From NCBI GenBank assembly GCA_028285495.1, contig JANQPB010000044.1:186001-250000 (forward strand): DNA of 64,000 nucleotides, given 5' to 3'. This stretch comes from Acidimicrobiales bacterium (GTDB lineage Bacteria; Actinomycetota; Acidimicrobiia; Acidimicrobiales; SZUA-35). This document shows positions 34,693 through 42,690 of this stretch, in pieces (the first letter of the stretch is position 1; every line of letters begins with the position of its first letter). The notes under the pieces are model-generated. The model did not search any database, was not told where the DNA came from, and saw only the letters and a list, made by a program, of their open reading frames with translations. The position numbers were made by a program, and so were the translations under genes.

Positions 34693-34764
34693 ATGGGTAG
34701 CGACGGGCGATCCACGGCGGACGCCCGCCCGGCGGGGGCCGACGACGTGAGGCGCGGCACGTGA
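34693..34764 (+). CDS. 23-residue leader ORF overlapping the exporter gene
   Basis: ATG 34693 to TGA 34764 encodes 23 residues, rich in Asp, Arg and Ala and without Cys. Its TGA overlaps the exporter's GTG (GTGA), and it contains the exporter's GAGG Shine-Dalgarno at 34749-34752. The TACCCT hexamer 7 nt upstream suggests it is translated from a leaderless transcript. It is most simply a coupling leader peptide; a peptide substrate of the exporter is conceivable but there is no core-peptide signature. Confidence 0.35.
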   Translation: MGSDGRSTADARPAGADDVRRGT

Positions 34765-36434
34765 GGGTGCTGGCCTTCGTGCTGCGGTTCGACCGTGGCC
34801 TCCTGCTGCTCGCCGTCGTCGCCAGCGTCGCCGCCGGCGCCGCCGGGGCCGGCCTGATGGGCTACATCGGCAGCCAGTTCGCCCGCCAGGACCGGATCGG
34901 TCCGTTGGAGATCGTCGCCTTCGTCGCCCTCACGGTCTTCAGCCTGGCCGCCGGGCTCGGGGCCCGCTGGATCCTGGTCCGGCTGGTCGGTCGACGCCTG
35001 CTCCGGCTGCAGATGGAGCTGGCCAGGCGACTCCTCGGCACCGAGTTGCCGACGCTGGAGGACATCGGCAGCGCCCGCCTCCTCGCGGTGATGACCGACG
35101 ACGCCAGATCGATCTCCGAGGCGATGATCCGCATCCCCGACCTCGTGATCTCCACCGCCCTGATCGCCGGTTGCTTCGCCTACCTGACGTGGCTGTCGCC
35201 GCTGGCCGTCGGCGTCCTCCTCGTCATCGCCCTGCCGGTGGTCCTGCTGTACCGCCGCTTCCACCGCCGGTTCCAGCGGCTGCTCGGTCGGTTCTTCGCC
35301 GTCCGCGACGTCCGCTACCGCCAGTACCAGGCCCTGACCGATGGCTCGAAGGAGCTGCAGGTCGACGGTCGGCTCCGCCGCCGCTTCCTCGACGACCACC
35401 TCGAGGTGAAGGGCGAGGAGTTCCGGGAGACCCAGGAGCAGGTGATCATGGCCAACGAGGTGGCCAACTCGTGGAGCCAGACCGCCTACTTCGTGTTCGT
35501 GTTCGCGCTGCTGGTGCTGATCCGCAGCGACTACGTGAGCGGCGAGATCCTCGGCGCCTACGCCCTGATCGCCCTCTACATCCGCTCGGCCCTGACCCAG
35601 CTCACCGCGGTCGTCCCGGTGTGGACCCAGGCCGATCAGGCGCTCGGCCGGGTCGACACGTTGGGCCTGGTCCCGGCCGGCGACGTGCCGTCCCCCGAGG
35701 GGCCGGGCGGCGGCCAGGCCGGCGGTCGGGGCGAGACCGGCGCCGACGATGCCGTGCGCATCGAGGTCGAGGACCTGTCGTTCCGCTACGACGGCGAGGG
35801 CGACCGCTACGACTTCGTGCTGGGCCCGGTCAGCTTCGAGCTTCGCTCAGGCGAGGTGGTGTACATCACCGGCGGCAACGGGAGCGGCAAGACCACGCTG
35901 ATGAAGGTGCTCTGCGCGCTGTACCAGCCGACGGGGGGGACCGTCCGCTGCAACGGGGTCGACGTGACCGGGCCGGGCCGGCGCGACGCCTACCGGGAGC
36001 GGATCTCGGTGCTGTTCGCCGACGGCTACCTGTTCGAGGAGCTGATCGGGCTCGACGACGCCTCGCCGCAGGGCACCGACTTCGCCAACCGGCTGCTTGG
36101 TGAGCTGAACCTGACGGCCAAGGTCCGGGTGGCCGACGGCCAGCTGTCGACCACCCGGCTGTCGACCGGCGAGCGCCGCCGGCTCGCCCTGCTCGGCGCC
36201 TTCCTGAAGGACCGCCAGGTGTACGCCTTCGACGAGTGGGCCGCCAACCAGGACCCCGTGTTCAAGCGGGTCTTCTACCAGACCCTGCTACCGGAGCTCC
36301 GCCGGCGGGGCAAGCTGGTCCTCGTCATCACCCACGACGACGCCTACTTCGGTGAGGCCGACCGGATCCTGCACCTCGTCGACGGTCGCCTCGTCGACGA
36401 CCTCCAGGCCGACGAGCCGGTCGCCTCGCCGTGA
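34761..36434 (+). CDS. SyrD/PvdE-type (cyclic peptide export) ABC transporter
   Basis: A 557-residue half-transporter with fused permease and ATPase. Residues 1-300 hold six membrane helices. The ATPase has Walker A GGNGSGKTT (371-379), signature LSTGERRRLAL (from 467) and Walker B YAFDEWAANQDP (Asp491-Glu492). The FDEWAANQDP form, the LSTGERRR signature and the domain order are those of the TIGR01194 cyclic-peptide/siderophore exporters (SyrD, PvdE) and not of common multidrug exporters. No NRPS or RiPP genes are in the window, so the cargo is unknown. GTG 34761 overlaps the small ORF. Likely operon with the following glycosyltransferase. Confidence 0.85.
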   Translation: MRVLAFVLRFDRGLLLLAVVASVAAGAAGAGLMGYIGSQFARQDRIGPLEIVAFVALTVFSLAAGLGARWILVRLVGRRLLRLQMELARRLLGTELPTLEDIGSARLLAVMTDDARSISEAMIRIPDLVISTALIAGCFAYLTWLSPLAVGVLLVIALPVVLLYRRFHRRFQRLLGRFFAVRDVRYRQYQALTDGSKELQVDGRLRRRFLDDHLEVKGEEFRETQEQVIMANEVANSWSQTAYFVFVFALLVLIRSDYVSGEILGAYALIALYIRSALTQLTAVVPVWTQADQALGRVDTLGLVPAGDVPSPEGPGGGQAGGRGETGADDAVRIEVEDLSFRYDGEGDRYDFVLGPVSFELRSGEVVYITGGNGSGKTTLMKVLCALYQPTGGTVRCNGVDVTGPGRRDAYRERISVLFADGYLFEELIGLDDASPQGTDFANRLLGELNLTAKVRVADGQLSTTRLSTGERRRLALLGAFLKDRQVYAFDEWAANQDPVFKRVFYQTLLPELRRRGKLVLVITHDDAYFGEADRILHLVDGRLVDDLQADEPVASP

Positions 36435-36470
36435 GGCCGGTCGGTCGACCGCGGTTGGTGGGGGGCTGAC

Positions 36471-37913
36471 GTGGCCACGATCGTCATCGCCACCAACGGC
36501 CGGGCCAGCCTGCTGCTCAGCTACCGCGAGCTGGCCAGGCGGCTGCGGGAGGCCGGGCACCGGGTGGTCATCGTGACCGAGGCGTCCATCGCCGAGCGGT
36601 TGCAGGCCGAGGAGCCGGCCGTCGCCGGGGACGTGGTGCCGCTCGACCACGACCGGCGCTTCGGCGGTGAGGCCGACGCCGATCCGCCGCCGCGCCCGAC
36701 CGACCCGCTGGCCGTCGTGCGCTGGGTCCGGCGGCGCCGCCGCCTCCGGGACCTGTCGATCGACGGGAGCGAGCTGGCGGCGACGATCGGGGCGCTCGAC
36801 CCCGACCTGCTGATCCTCGACACCGAGTTCCAGGTCGGCATCCTGGCCACCAGCCACCTCGACCGGCCCCGGGTCCTGGCCATGACGTTCTTCTCGATCT
36901 TCGCCGGGCCGGACCTGCCGCCGGCCAACACCTCACTCGACCCACCGACGTCGGCCAGCGGTCGCCTCCGGATCCGGCTGGCGTGGCGGCTGGTCCGGCT
37001 CGGCGCGGTCTACGCCCGGCTCACCCGGCGGCTCAGCCAGGCCGGCATGGCCGCCCTGCTGCGACCGATGGCGCTCGACAGCAACGACCTGGCCGACCTG
37101 CGGCCGCTGGCCCGCCGTTGCGGCGTCGACCTCCGGGCGATCGCCGACCGGTCGCAGTGGCTGCGGCCCTACCTCGCCCGCGACCTGCCGGTGCTGTGCC
37201 TCAACCCGGCCGAGCTGGACTTCCCCCACCGGCCGTCGCCCCGGATCGAGTACCTCGGGCCCCTGCTCGGCACCGATCGGGTCGAGCCCGAGCTCGGGGA
37301 GGAGGCGAGGGGCCGCTGGGAGGCGCTGGTCGAGGCTCGAGCCGGGACGGCACGACCACGACCGCTGATCTACGCCACGCTCGGGACGTTCGCCGTCGAC
37401 GAGCGGCCGCTGCTCGACCGGATCGTGGCCGTCGCCACCGTCAGACCCGACTGGGACCTGGTGCTCGGCCTCGGTGGCGCCGTCGACCCGGACGACCTCG
37501 GCCCGCTGCCGCCGAACGCGCTGCCGTTGCGCTGGGCGCCACAGCTCCGGATCCTGGCCGAGGCGGACGTGGTGGTGACCCACGGTGGCACCGGCACGTT
37601 GCGGGAGGCGATCCATCACGGCGTCCCCAGCGTCGTGTTCCCGACCGGACGGGGCGCCAACGACCAGGCCGGCGCGGCCCGGCGGATCGCCCACCACCGG
37701 CTCGGCGTCGTCGGCGACCCGTCGACCGACACCGCGGCCGACATCGAGGCGGCGATCGACGCTGCGCTGACCGACCCCGCGATCCGGGCCGGCGTCGAGC
37801 GCCTGCAGCGCGTGGCCGTTGCATCGACCGAGGACGGCCGGGCCGTGGCCGCCATCGAGCGCCACCTGACCGCCGACCCACCCCGCCGGCCCGTTGGAGA
37901 GAGGAACCGATGA
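36471..37913 (+). CDS. GT1-family (UGT/MGT-like) glycosyltransferase
   Basis: A 480-residue GT-B glycosyltransferase. The N-terminal acceptor domain begins with IVIATNGRASLLLSYRELARRLREAGHRV (cut at the Gly-His). The C-terminal donor domain has PLIYATLGTFAV, LRWAPQLRILAEADVVVTHGG and GTGTLREAIHHGVPSV VFP with a GANDQ donor-binding segment. These are the marks of macrolide/flavonoid-type GT1 enzymes that glycosylate lipophilic small molecules. GTG 36471 follows a G-rich Shine-Dalgarno. The stop overlaps the start of the next gene by 4 bp. Its place after an exporter fits tailoring and export of a small molecule; this is inference. Confidence 0.88.
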   Translation: MATIVIATNGRASLLLSYRELARRLREAGHRVVIVTEASIAERLQAEEPAVAGDVVPLDHDRRFGGEADADPPPRPTDPLAVVRWVRRRRRLRDLSIDGSELAATIGALDPDLLILDTEFQVGILATSHLDRPRVLAMTFFSIFAGPDLPPANTSLDPPTSASGRLRIRLAWRLVRLGAVYARLTRRLSQAGMAALLRPMALDSNDLADLRPLARRCGVDLRAIADRSQWLRPYLARDLPVLCLNPAELDFPHRPSPRIEYLGPLLGTDRVEPELGEEARGRWEALVEARAGTARPRPLIYATLGTFAVDERPLLDRIVAVATVRPDWDLVLGLGGAVDPDDLGPLPPNALPLRWAPQLRILAEADVVVTHGGTGTLREAIHHGVPSVVFPTGRGANDQAGAARRIAHHRLGVVGDPSTDTAADIEAAIDAALTDPAIRAGVERLQRVAVASTEDGRAVAAIERHLTADPPRRPVGERNR

Positions 37914-38740
37914 CCACCACGACCCTGACCGACGAGGAGGTCGAGGCCGAGGCCGCGCTCCTCGACGAAGCCGAGCGGACCGCCACCCCGATCCGCCAGA
38001 CCACGTCGGTCCACCCGACCGCCACCATCGACGACGCCTACCGCATCCAGGCCGCCTGGCTCCGCCGGCAGCTGGCCAGGGGCGAGGAGCTGGTCGGGCA
38101 CAAGATCGGTCTGACCTCCCGGGCCATGCAGGCGGCGATGCAGATCGACACCCCCGACTCCGGCTTCCTGACCAGGTCGATGGTGTTCCAGCCCGGCTCG
38201 ACGCTGGCCGCCGACCGGTTCTGCGACCCCAAGCTGGAGGTCGAGCTCGCCTTCGTGCTGGCCACCGACCTCGCGGCCGATCCCGACGCACCGGACGGCC
38301 TGACCGTCGACGACGTGCTCGACGCCACCGAGCGGATCGTGCCCGCCATCGAGCTGATCGACGCCCGGTCGTGGCGCCGCGATCCCGAGACCGGTCTGGC
38401 CAGGACCGTCGTCGACACGATCGCCGACAACGCAGCCGACGCCGGGATCGTCTGCGGCGGCCAGCCCGTCGGCCCGAGGGAGGTCGACCTCCGCTGGATC
38501 GGTGCCGTCGGCAGCCGCAACGGCACGGTCGAGGAGACCGGGCTGGCCGCCGGGGTGCTCGGCCACCCGGCCGAGGGGGTCGTCTGGCTGGCCCGACGCT
38601 ACGCCGAGCAGGGCCTGGCCCTGGAGGCCGGGCACACCGTGCTGGCCGGATCGTTCACCCGACCGATCGACATCCGGCCGGGCGACGAGTTCACCTTCGA
38701 CTACGGTCCGCTCGGGCGCTTCGGTCTCACCTTCACCTGA
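37910..38740 (+). CDS. 2-oxo-hept-4-ene-1,7-dioate hydratase-like (FAH superfamily)
   Basis: A 276-residue enzyme of the 2-keto-4-pentenoate hydratase family. Markers are DDAYRIQAAWLRRQLARG, GHKIGLTSRAMQAAMQI, PDSGFLTRSMVF, and CDPKLEVELAFVLATDL with the metal-binding Glu pair. IEL IDARSWRR and the C-terminal AGSFTRPIDIRPGDEF segment close the fold. GHKIGLTSRAMQ is closest to HpaH of homoprotocatechuate degradation. No other ring-cleavage gene is nearby, so the true substrate may differ. ATG 37910 overlaps the glycosyltransferase TGA (ATGA), indicating co-translation. Confidence 0.85.
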   Translation: MTTTTLTDEEVEAEAALLDEAERTATPIRQTTSVHPTATIDDAYRIQAAWLRRQLARGEELVGHKIGLTSRAMQAAMQIDTPDSGFLTRSMVFQPGSTLAADRFCDPKLEVELAFVLATDLAADPDAPDGLTVDDVLDATERIVPAIELIDARSWRRDPETGLARTVVDTIADNAADAGIVCGGQPVGPREVDLRWIGAVGSRNGTVEETGLAAGVLGHPAEGVVWLARRYAEQGLALEAGHTVLAGSFTRPIDIRPGDEFTFDYGPLGRFGLTFT

Positions 38741-38767
38741 CCGGCCGACACGATCTACCCTTCGGGC

Positions 38768-40453
38768 ATGGGAGACGGCTCGGAGGCCGACGGCGAGACG
38801 ACCGATGTCGAGCTGGTCGACCCGAGGCCCGACATCGAGGTGATCGCCGACGGCGGGGGCGACGCCGAGGTCGACGGCGACGAGTTCGCCGACGTCGACG
38901 AGGCCGAGGAGCAGTCGGAGCGGATCGACTGGGACACGCTGCGTCAGCCGCAGGTCGTGCAGGCGGTCGTCGCCCTCGTCACCTCGCTGACGGTGCTGGT
39001 GTGGCCTGACCTCGCCGACCGCACGGTCGCGGCGCTGCTCGCCGTCGCCGTCGGTCTGGTCAGCCTCATGTGGCTGCTCGCCAGCCTTCGCGACCGCCGG
39101 ATGGTCAACGCCGGTCTCGCCCTGCTCGGCGTGCTGGCCGCAGCCTTCGTGCTGGCGGCCAGACGAACCCCGGACGAGGCGCTCATCCTGCTGGTCGGCG
39201 CCGGCGCCATCGCCATCGGCCTCCGCCGGCTGGTGACCGCGGCCCGAGCCCGGCTGCTCGATCGCAGCCTCGGCGCGCTGGTGCTGCTCGGCTGCGGCCT
39301 GCTGGCCGTCACGTTCCCCGGCGCCGTGTTCCAGCTGGCGTTGCTGCTCATCGCCGCCGGGGCCGGGCTGTTCGCCGTCGTCGCCATCGCCGTCTCGCTC
39401 GACCCGACCGTCGACGGGGTTGCCTCGATGGCCGACTCCGACGGCCTCGTTCGCACCTGGTTGGCGTCCCGTCACAAGGAGGCAGACGACCGCCGGGCGC
39501 TGTACGACAAGATCCTCTACGAGGGCCAGACGACCCGGCGACGCGTCGCCCGGTTCGTCATCCTGATGTCGTTCGCCGCCGTCATCGCCTCGATGGGGGT
39601 CGTGACCGACTCGACCGCGGTGGTGATCGGGGCCATGTTGATCGCCCCGCTGATGACACCGCTGATGGGCACCGCCATCAGCCTGATCATGGGCTGGCCG
39701 GCCCGGCTGCGTCGCTCGGCCACGGTGGCGGTCGGCGGCATCGTGCTTGCCATCGCCATCGGCCTCGTGATCGGGGCCGTGGTCCCGACCGAGATCGACA
39801 CGCTGGCCAACGGCCAGATCACCGGCCGGGCCAACCCGACGACGCTCGACCTGATCACGGCGCTGGCGGCCGGGGCCGCCGGGGCCTACGGCCTGTCCCG
39901 GCCGGACGTGTCGGACGCGCTGCCCGGCGTCGCCATCGCCATCTCGCTGGTGCCGCCGCTGACCGTCGTCGGGATCAGCTACAGCCAGGGCGACTTCCGG
40001 TCGGGCAACGGGGCCCTGCTGCTGTTCACCACCAACATGCTGGCCATCCTGATCATGGGTGGGGTCACGTTCGTCCTGACCGGCGTCACGCCGCTGGCCC
40101 GTCTGACCGACCAGCAGCACCGGGTGCGGACCTGGGCGGCGGCGGTGGCGGTGGCCGCCGTCGCCGTGATCGGTGCGCTGTCGCTCAACGGGGCCGAGAT
40201 CGCCAGGAACACGCTCGAGCAATCGCGGGTCGAGGCGACCGTCGCCGAGTGGGTGGAACCGGCCGAGCTGTTCACCACCGCCGAGGTCGGCATCGACGGC
40301 GACGCGGTCACCGTGGTCGTCATCGGGCCGAACGAGGGCCTGCCGGCGGCCCAGCCCCTGGCCGACGACCTGTCGAGCGAGCTCGGTCGGACGATCACCG
40401 TCGACGTCCGCCACGTCGTCGAGCAACGGGTCACCGTCACCGGATCGGGCTGA
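38768..40453 (+). CDS. DUF389 membrane protein with N-terminal HdeD-like helices
   Basis: A 561-residue membrane protein. An acidic cytoplasmic tail (residues 1-55) is followed by about six short helices resembling the HdeD/DUF308 pattern. Residues 240-470 are the DUF389/TIGR00341 domain: DSTAVVIGAMLIAPLMTPLMG, ITGRANPTTLDLITALAAGAAGAYG, and GVAIAISLVPPLTVVG. A C-terminal soluble domain of about 80 residues follows. The function of DUF389 is unknown. TACCCT (38756-38761) ends 6 nt before ATG 38768, a leaderless arrangement. Confidence 0.88.
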   Translation: MGDGSEADGETTDVELVDPRPDIEVIADGGGDAEVDGDEFADVDEAEEQSERIDWDTLRQPQVVQAVVALVTSLTVLVWPDLADRTVAALLAVAVGLVSLMWLLASLRDRRMVNAGLALLGVLAAAFVLAARRTPDEALILLVGAGAIAIGLRRLVTAARARLLDRSLGALVLLGCGLLAVTFPGAVFQLALLLIAAGAGLFAVVAIAVSLDPTVDGVASMADSDGLVRTWLASRHKEADDRRALYDKILYEGQTTRRRVARFVILMSFAAVIASMGVVTDSTAVVIGAMLIAPLMTPLMGTAISLIMGWPARLRRSATVAVGGIVLAIAIGLVIGAVVPTEIDTLANGQITGRANPTTLDLITALAAGAAGAYGLSRPDVSDALPGVAIAISLVPPLTVVGISYSQGDFRSGNGALLLFTTNMLAILIMGGVTFVLTGVTPLARLTDQQHRVRTWAAAVAVAAVAVIGALSLNGAEIARNTLEQSRVEATVAEWVEPAELFTTAEVGIDGDAVTVVVIGPNEGLPAAQPLADDLSSELGRTITVDVRHVVEQRVTVTGSG

Positions 40454-40500
40454 GCACCGGTCGGGACCCGTCGAATGGGGTACCCAGACACGACCACCGC

Positions 40501-40506
40501 TAGCGT
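40501..40506 (+). promoter_or_regulatory. -10 element of the selenoprotein gene
   Basis: TAGCGT with 7 nt to ATG 40514. It favours this start over the upstream in-frame ATG at 40475. Confidence 0.45.
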
Positions 40507-40513
40507 CGCGGAG

Positions 40514-41770
40514 ATGGTGTCTGCATCGGCCGATCCCGCACCCCACGCCGTCCGCCGCGAGACCGGCTGGGAGGACCGCTTCGGCGCCATCGGCCCGGCC
40601 AAGCCCGGCCTCGGGCCTCGCCAGGATCCGGTCGGTGACTTCCCGACCGGCCCGGCGCCGGGCGAGCGCCTGCCCGAGATCGTGGCGACGGCCGACTCCG
40701 GCGAGGTGCTCGACGTCGAGGCCGACCGGGCCGGCAGGCCGGCGGTCGTGGTGTTCTACCGATCGGCGGTGTGGTGACCGCCGTGCCGGTCGCAGCTGGT
40801 CGAGCTGCAGGATCACGCCGCCGCCTTCGAGGAGGCCGGGGTCGCCCTCTACGCCCTGAGCTATGACGAGGTCGACGCCCTGGCCGACTACGCCAGGGCC
40901 AACCAGGTCACGTTCCCCCTGCTGTCCGACCCCGACAGCGACATCATCCGCCGCTTCGGCATCCTGAACACGCTGATCGATCCGGACGACCACCCGTGGT
41001 ACGGGATCCCCTTCCCCGGCTCCTACGTGATCGACGCCGACGGCGTTGTCATCGCCAGCTTCTTCGAGTCGAGCCTCCAGCTGCGGCCGGCCGCCGACCA
41101 GTTGCTGCGGGCCGCACTCGGCGAGGAGGTCGAGCTGCCGCCGCTCGCGGCCGCCGACGGATCGGTCACGTTCGACGTGCACCTCGACGGCATCCCGGCC
41201 GTCGAGCCCGGCGGCGACGGGCATGACGCCCCGGTGCTGCACGGGGGCGTGGTCCGTGACCTGATCGTCCGCTTCGCCGTGCCCGACGGCCAGCACCTCT
41301 ACGGTGAGCCGGTGCCGGACGGGATGGTGGCCACCTCGATCGAGATCGATCCGGCGCCGGCGCTGGTGATCGGCGAGCCGTCCTTCCCGCCGACCTCGGT
41401 CCACACGCTGGCCGGGACCGGCGAGACGCTCCAGGTCTACGAGGGCGGGGCCGACGGCGAGGTGGTGGTCCGGGTGCCGGTGACCCACCTCAGTCGCTCG
41501 CTCACCGATCACGGCGACGGCACGTGGACCCAGCGGTTCGATGGCACGGTGCGCTGGCAGGCCTGCGACGACCAGACCTGTCACCTCCCCAGGGCCGAGC
41601 GCTTCTCGATCGAGGTGCCGGCGCTCCCCCACCGGGGGCCCCAGCACGAGTTGGCCAACCCCGACGGCATGGACGTGCGCACCCACTTCAACCGGATGGT
41701 CGAGCGGCGCGACACCGACCGGACCCTGCGCGAGGCGCTCCGGGCGATGGCCGGCGAGGGCGACGGCTGA
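40514..41770 (+). CDS. selenocysteine-containing redoxin (AhpC/TSA-like) fused to a DsbD-alpha-like domain; UGA at 40775 read as Sec
   Basis: One 418-residue frame with a single internal TGA at codon 88 (40775-40777). Residues 45-200 are a thioredoxin-fold redoxin: PGERLPEIVATADSG, GRPAVVVFYRSAVW-U-PPC, RSQLVELQDHAAAFEEAGV, ALSYDEVDALADYARANQVTF, and PGSYVIDADGVVIASF. Family members I know have WCxxC at this site, so Sec replaces the first Cys and Cys91 is the partner (UPPC). After the TGA the frame stays open and homologous for 330 codons. Residues 230-385 resemble the DsbD N-terminal (alpha) domain, with WQACDDQTCHLP carrying the cysteine pair. No signal peptide is seen. The hairpin at 40792 supports Sec insertion. 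The alternatives, a nonsense mutation or sequencing error, are less likely because the codon, position and hairpin agree. Confidence 0.8.
40792..40808 (+). promoter_or_regulatory. candidate bacterial SECIS element
   Basis: A perfect 6-bp stem GCAGCT/AGCTGC with loop GGTCG, starting 14 nt and with its loop 20 nt after the in-frame TGA. Bacterial SECIS hairpins lie directly after the UGA within the coding region. The E. coli fdhF loop is also GGUC at about the same distance (recalled, not computed). No bulged U is evident in the stem. Confidence 0.65.
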
Positions 41771-41836
41771 GCCGGGCCGCGACCGGCCCGCCACCCGACC
41801 CGCCATCGGGCCGGGCCGAACGGCCAGACTGGTCCG

Positions 41837-42229
41837 GTGACCGAGGCCTCGCCCCATGCCGGCAGCCGCGCCGAGACGCCGCCGGTCGGGCGCGTCCTCC
41901 GGTTCGACGGCGAGCGCTGGGCGCCCGTCGGCGAGCCGCTCCCGCCGTTCGCCCACGCCCCGCCGAACCCGTCGCTGTACGTCGCACCCTGGGTGCTGCC
42001 GGGCGACCTCGGTACCGAGGCCGGCGACGTGCTGGTGATCGGCGAGCTGGCCCACGTGCTGATGGTGCGGTGCGAGCGTGACGACCCGCTCTACCTGGAG
42101 CTGGCCGAGCAGACGATGCTGATGCGCAGCTACGAGGACACGATGGCCTGGCTCGACCAGGTCGAGCTGTGGGTCGGCCGCCGCCTCGAACCCGACCGGC
42201 CGTGGCCCGAGCCGAGGGCGAGCCGATGA
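41837..42229 (+). CDS. small protein of unknown function
   Basis: A 130-residue soluble protein I do not recognise. It has a repeated-looking opening (GRVLRFDGERWAPVGEPLPPF), a hydrophobic core (DVLVIGELAHVLMVRC) and a C-terminal helical part with several Trp (MAWLDQVELWVGRR). The start is GTG 41837 with CAGACT ending 6 nt before it. Its TGA overlaps the next gene's ATG by 4 bp, so the two are made together. Confidence 0.7.
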   Translation: MTEASPHAGSRAETPPVGRVLRFDGERWAPVGEPLPPFAHAPPNPSLYVAPWVLPGDLGTEAGDVLVIGELAHVLMVRCERDDPLYLELAEQTMLMRSYEDTMAWLDQVELWVGRRLEPDRPWPEPRASR

Positions 42230-42690
42230 GCGGCCGCCGACGGGACGCAGCCCCGGGCCGGCCGGAGCCCAAGACCTGCGCCTCGTGCGGGCGCCGCATC
42301 GAGTGGCGGCGCAAGTGGGCCGACGACTGGGACGAGGTCCGCTACTGCAGCAGGGCCTGCCGGGGCAGCCGACCGGGACCGGTGGACCGCCGCCTGGAGG
42401 AGGCGATCGTCGAGCTGCTGTCGGCCAGGTCCGGCTCGGCCACGATCTGCCCGTCCGAGGCGGCCCGCGCCGTCGACCTCGACGGCTGGCGCGCCCTGAT
42501 GGAGCGGTCGCGCTCGGCGGCCAGACGCCTGGTGGCCGAGGAGCGGATCGTCATCACCAAGAGGGGTCGGGTGGTCGACCCCTCCACCGCCAAGGGCCCC
42601 ATCCGCCTCGCCCGCGGCCCGTCGTTCGGGCGGTCGCCCGGTCCTACCGGCGGTCGAGCGGGCCGAGGCTGGTCACCGGCTCGGGCGTGA
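42226..42690 (+). CDS. DUF2256 - DUF3253 protein
   Basis: A 154-residue protein with two known but uncharacterised modules. Residues 16-48 are a DUF2256 zinc-finger-like motif with four cysteines (KTCASCGRRIEWRRKW ... YCSRACRG). Residues 52-128 are DUF3253, a winged-helix-like domain (RRLEEAIVELLSARSG, CPSEAARAV, SAARRLVAEERIVITKRGRVVDP). A basic Gly/Arg tail follows. ATG 42226 overlaps the upstream stop. The last 47 bp overlap the 3' end of the convergent giant gene. Confidence 0.85.
   Translation: MSGRRRDAAPGRPEPKTCASCGRRIEWRRKWADDWDEVRYCSRACRGSRPGPVDRRLEEAIVELLSARSGSATICPSEAARAVDLDGWRALMERSRSAARRLVAEERIVITKRGRVVDPSTAKGPIRLARGPSFGRSPGPTGGRAGRGWSPARA

Noticed and set aside
40475..40777. Treating the redoxin gene as a short ORF plus a second gene at GTG 41027
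   Set aside because: The second start lies inside the redoxin domain and would leave the 40778-41026 stretch, which encodes conserved sequence, untranslated. Read-through at the TGA explains the whole region.
37616..42055. 1,479-codon minus-strand frame
   Set aside because: It lies opposite the glycosyltransferase, hydratase, DUF389 and redoxin genes, all with clear homology. Its composition is Arg/Gly/Asp/His-rich with no family.
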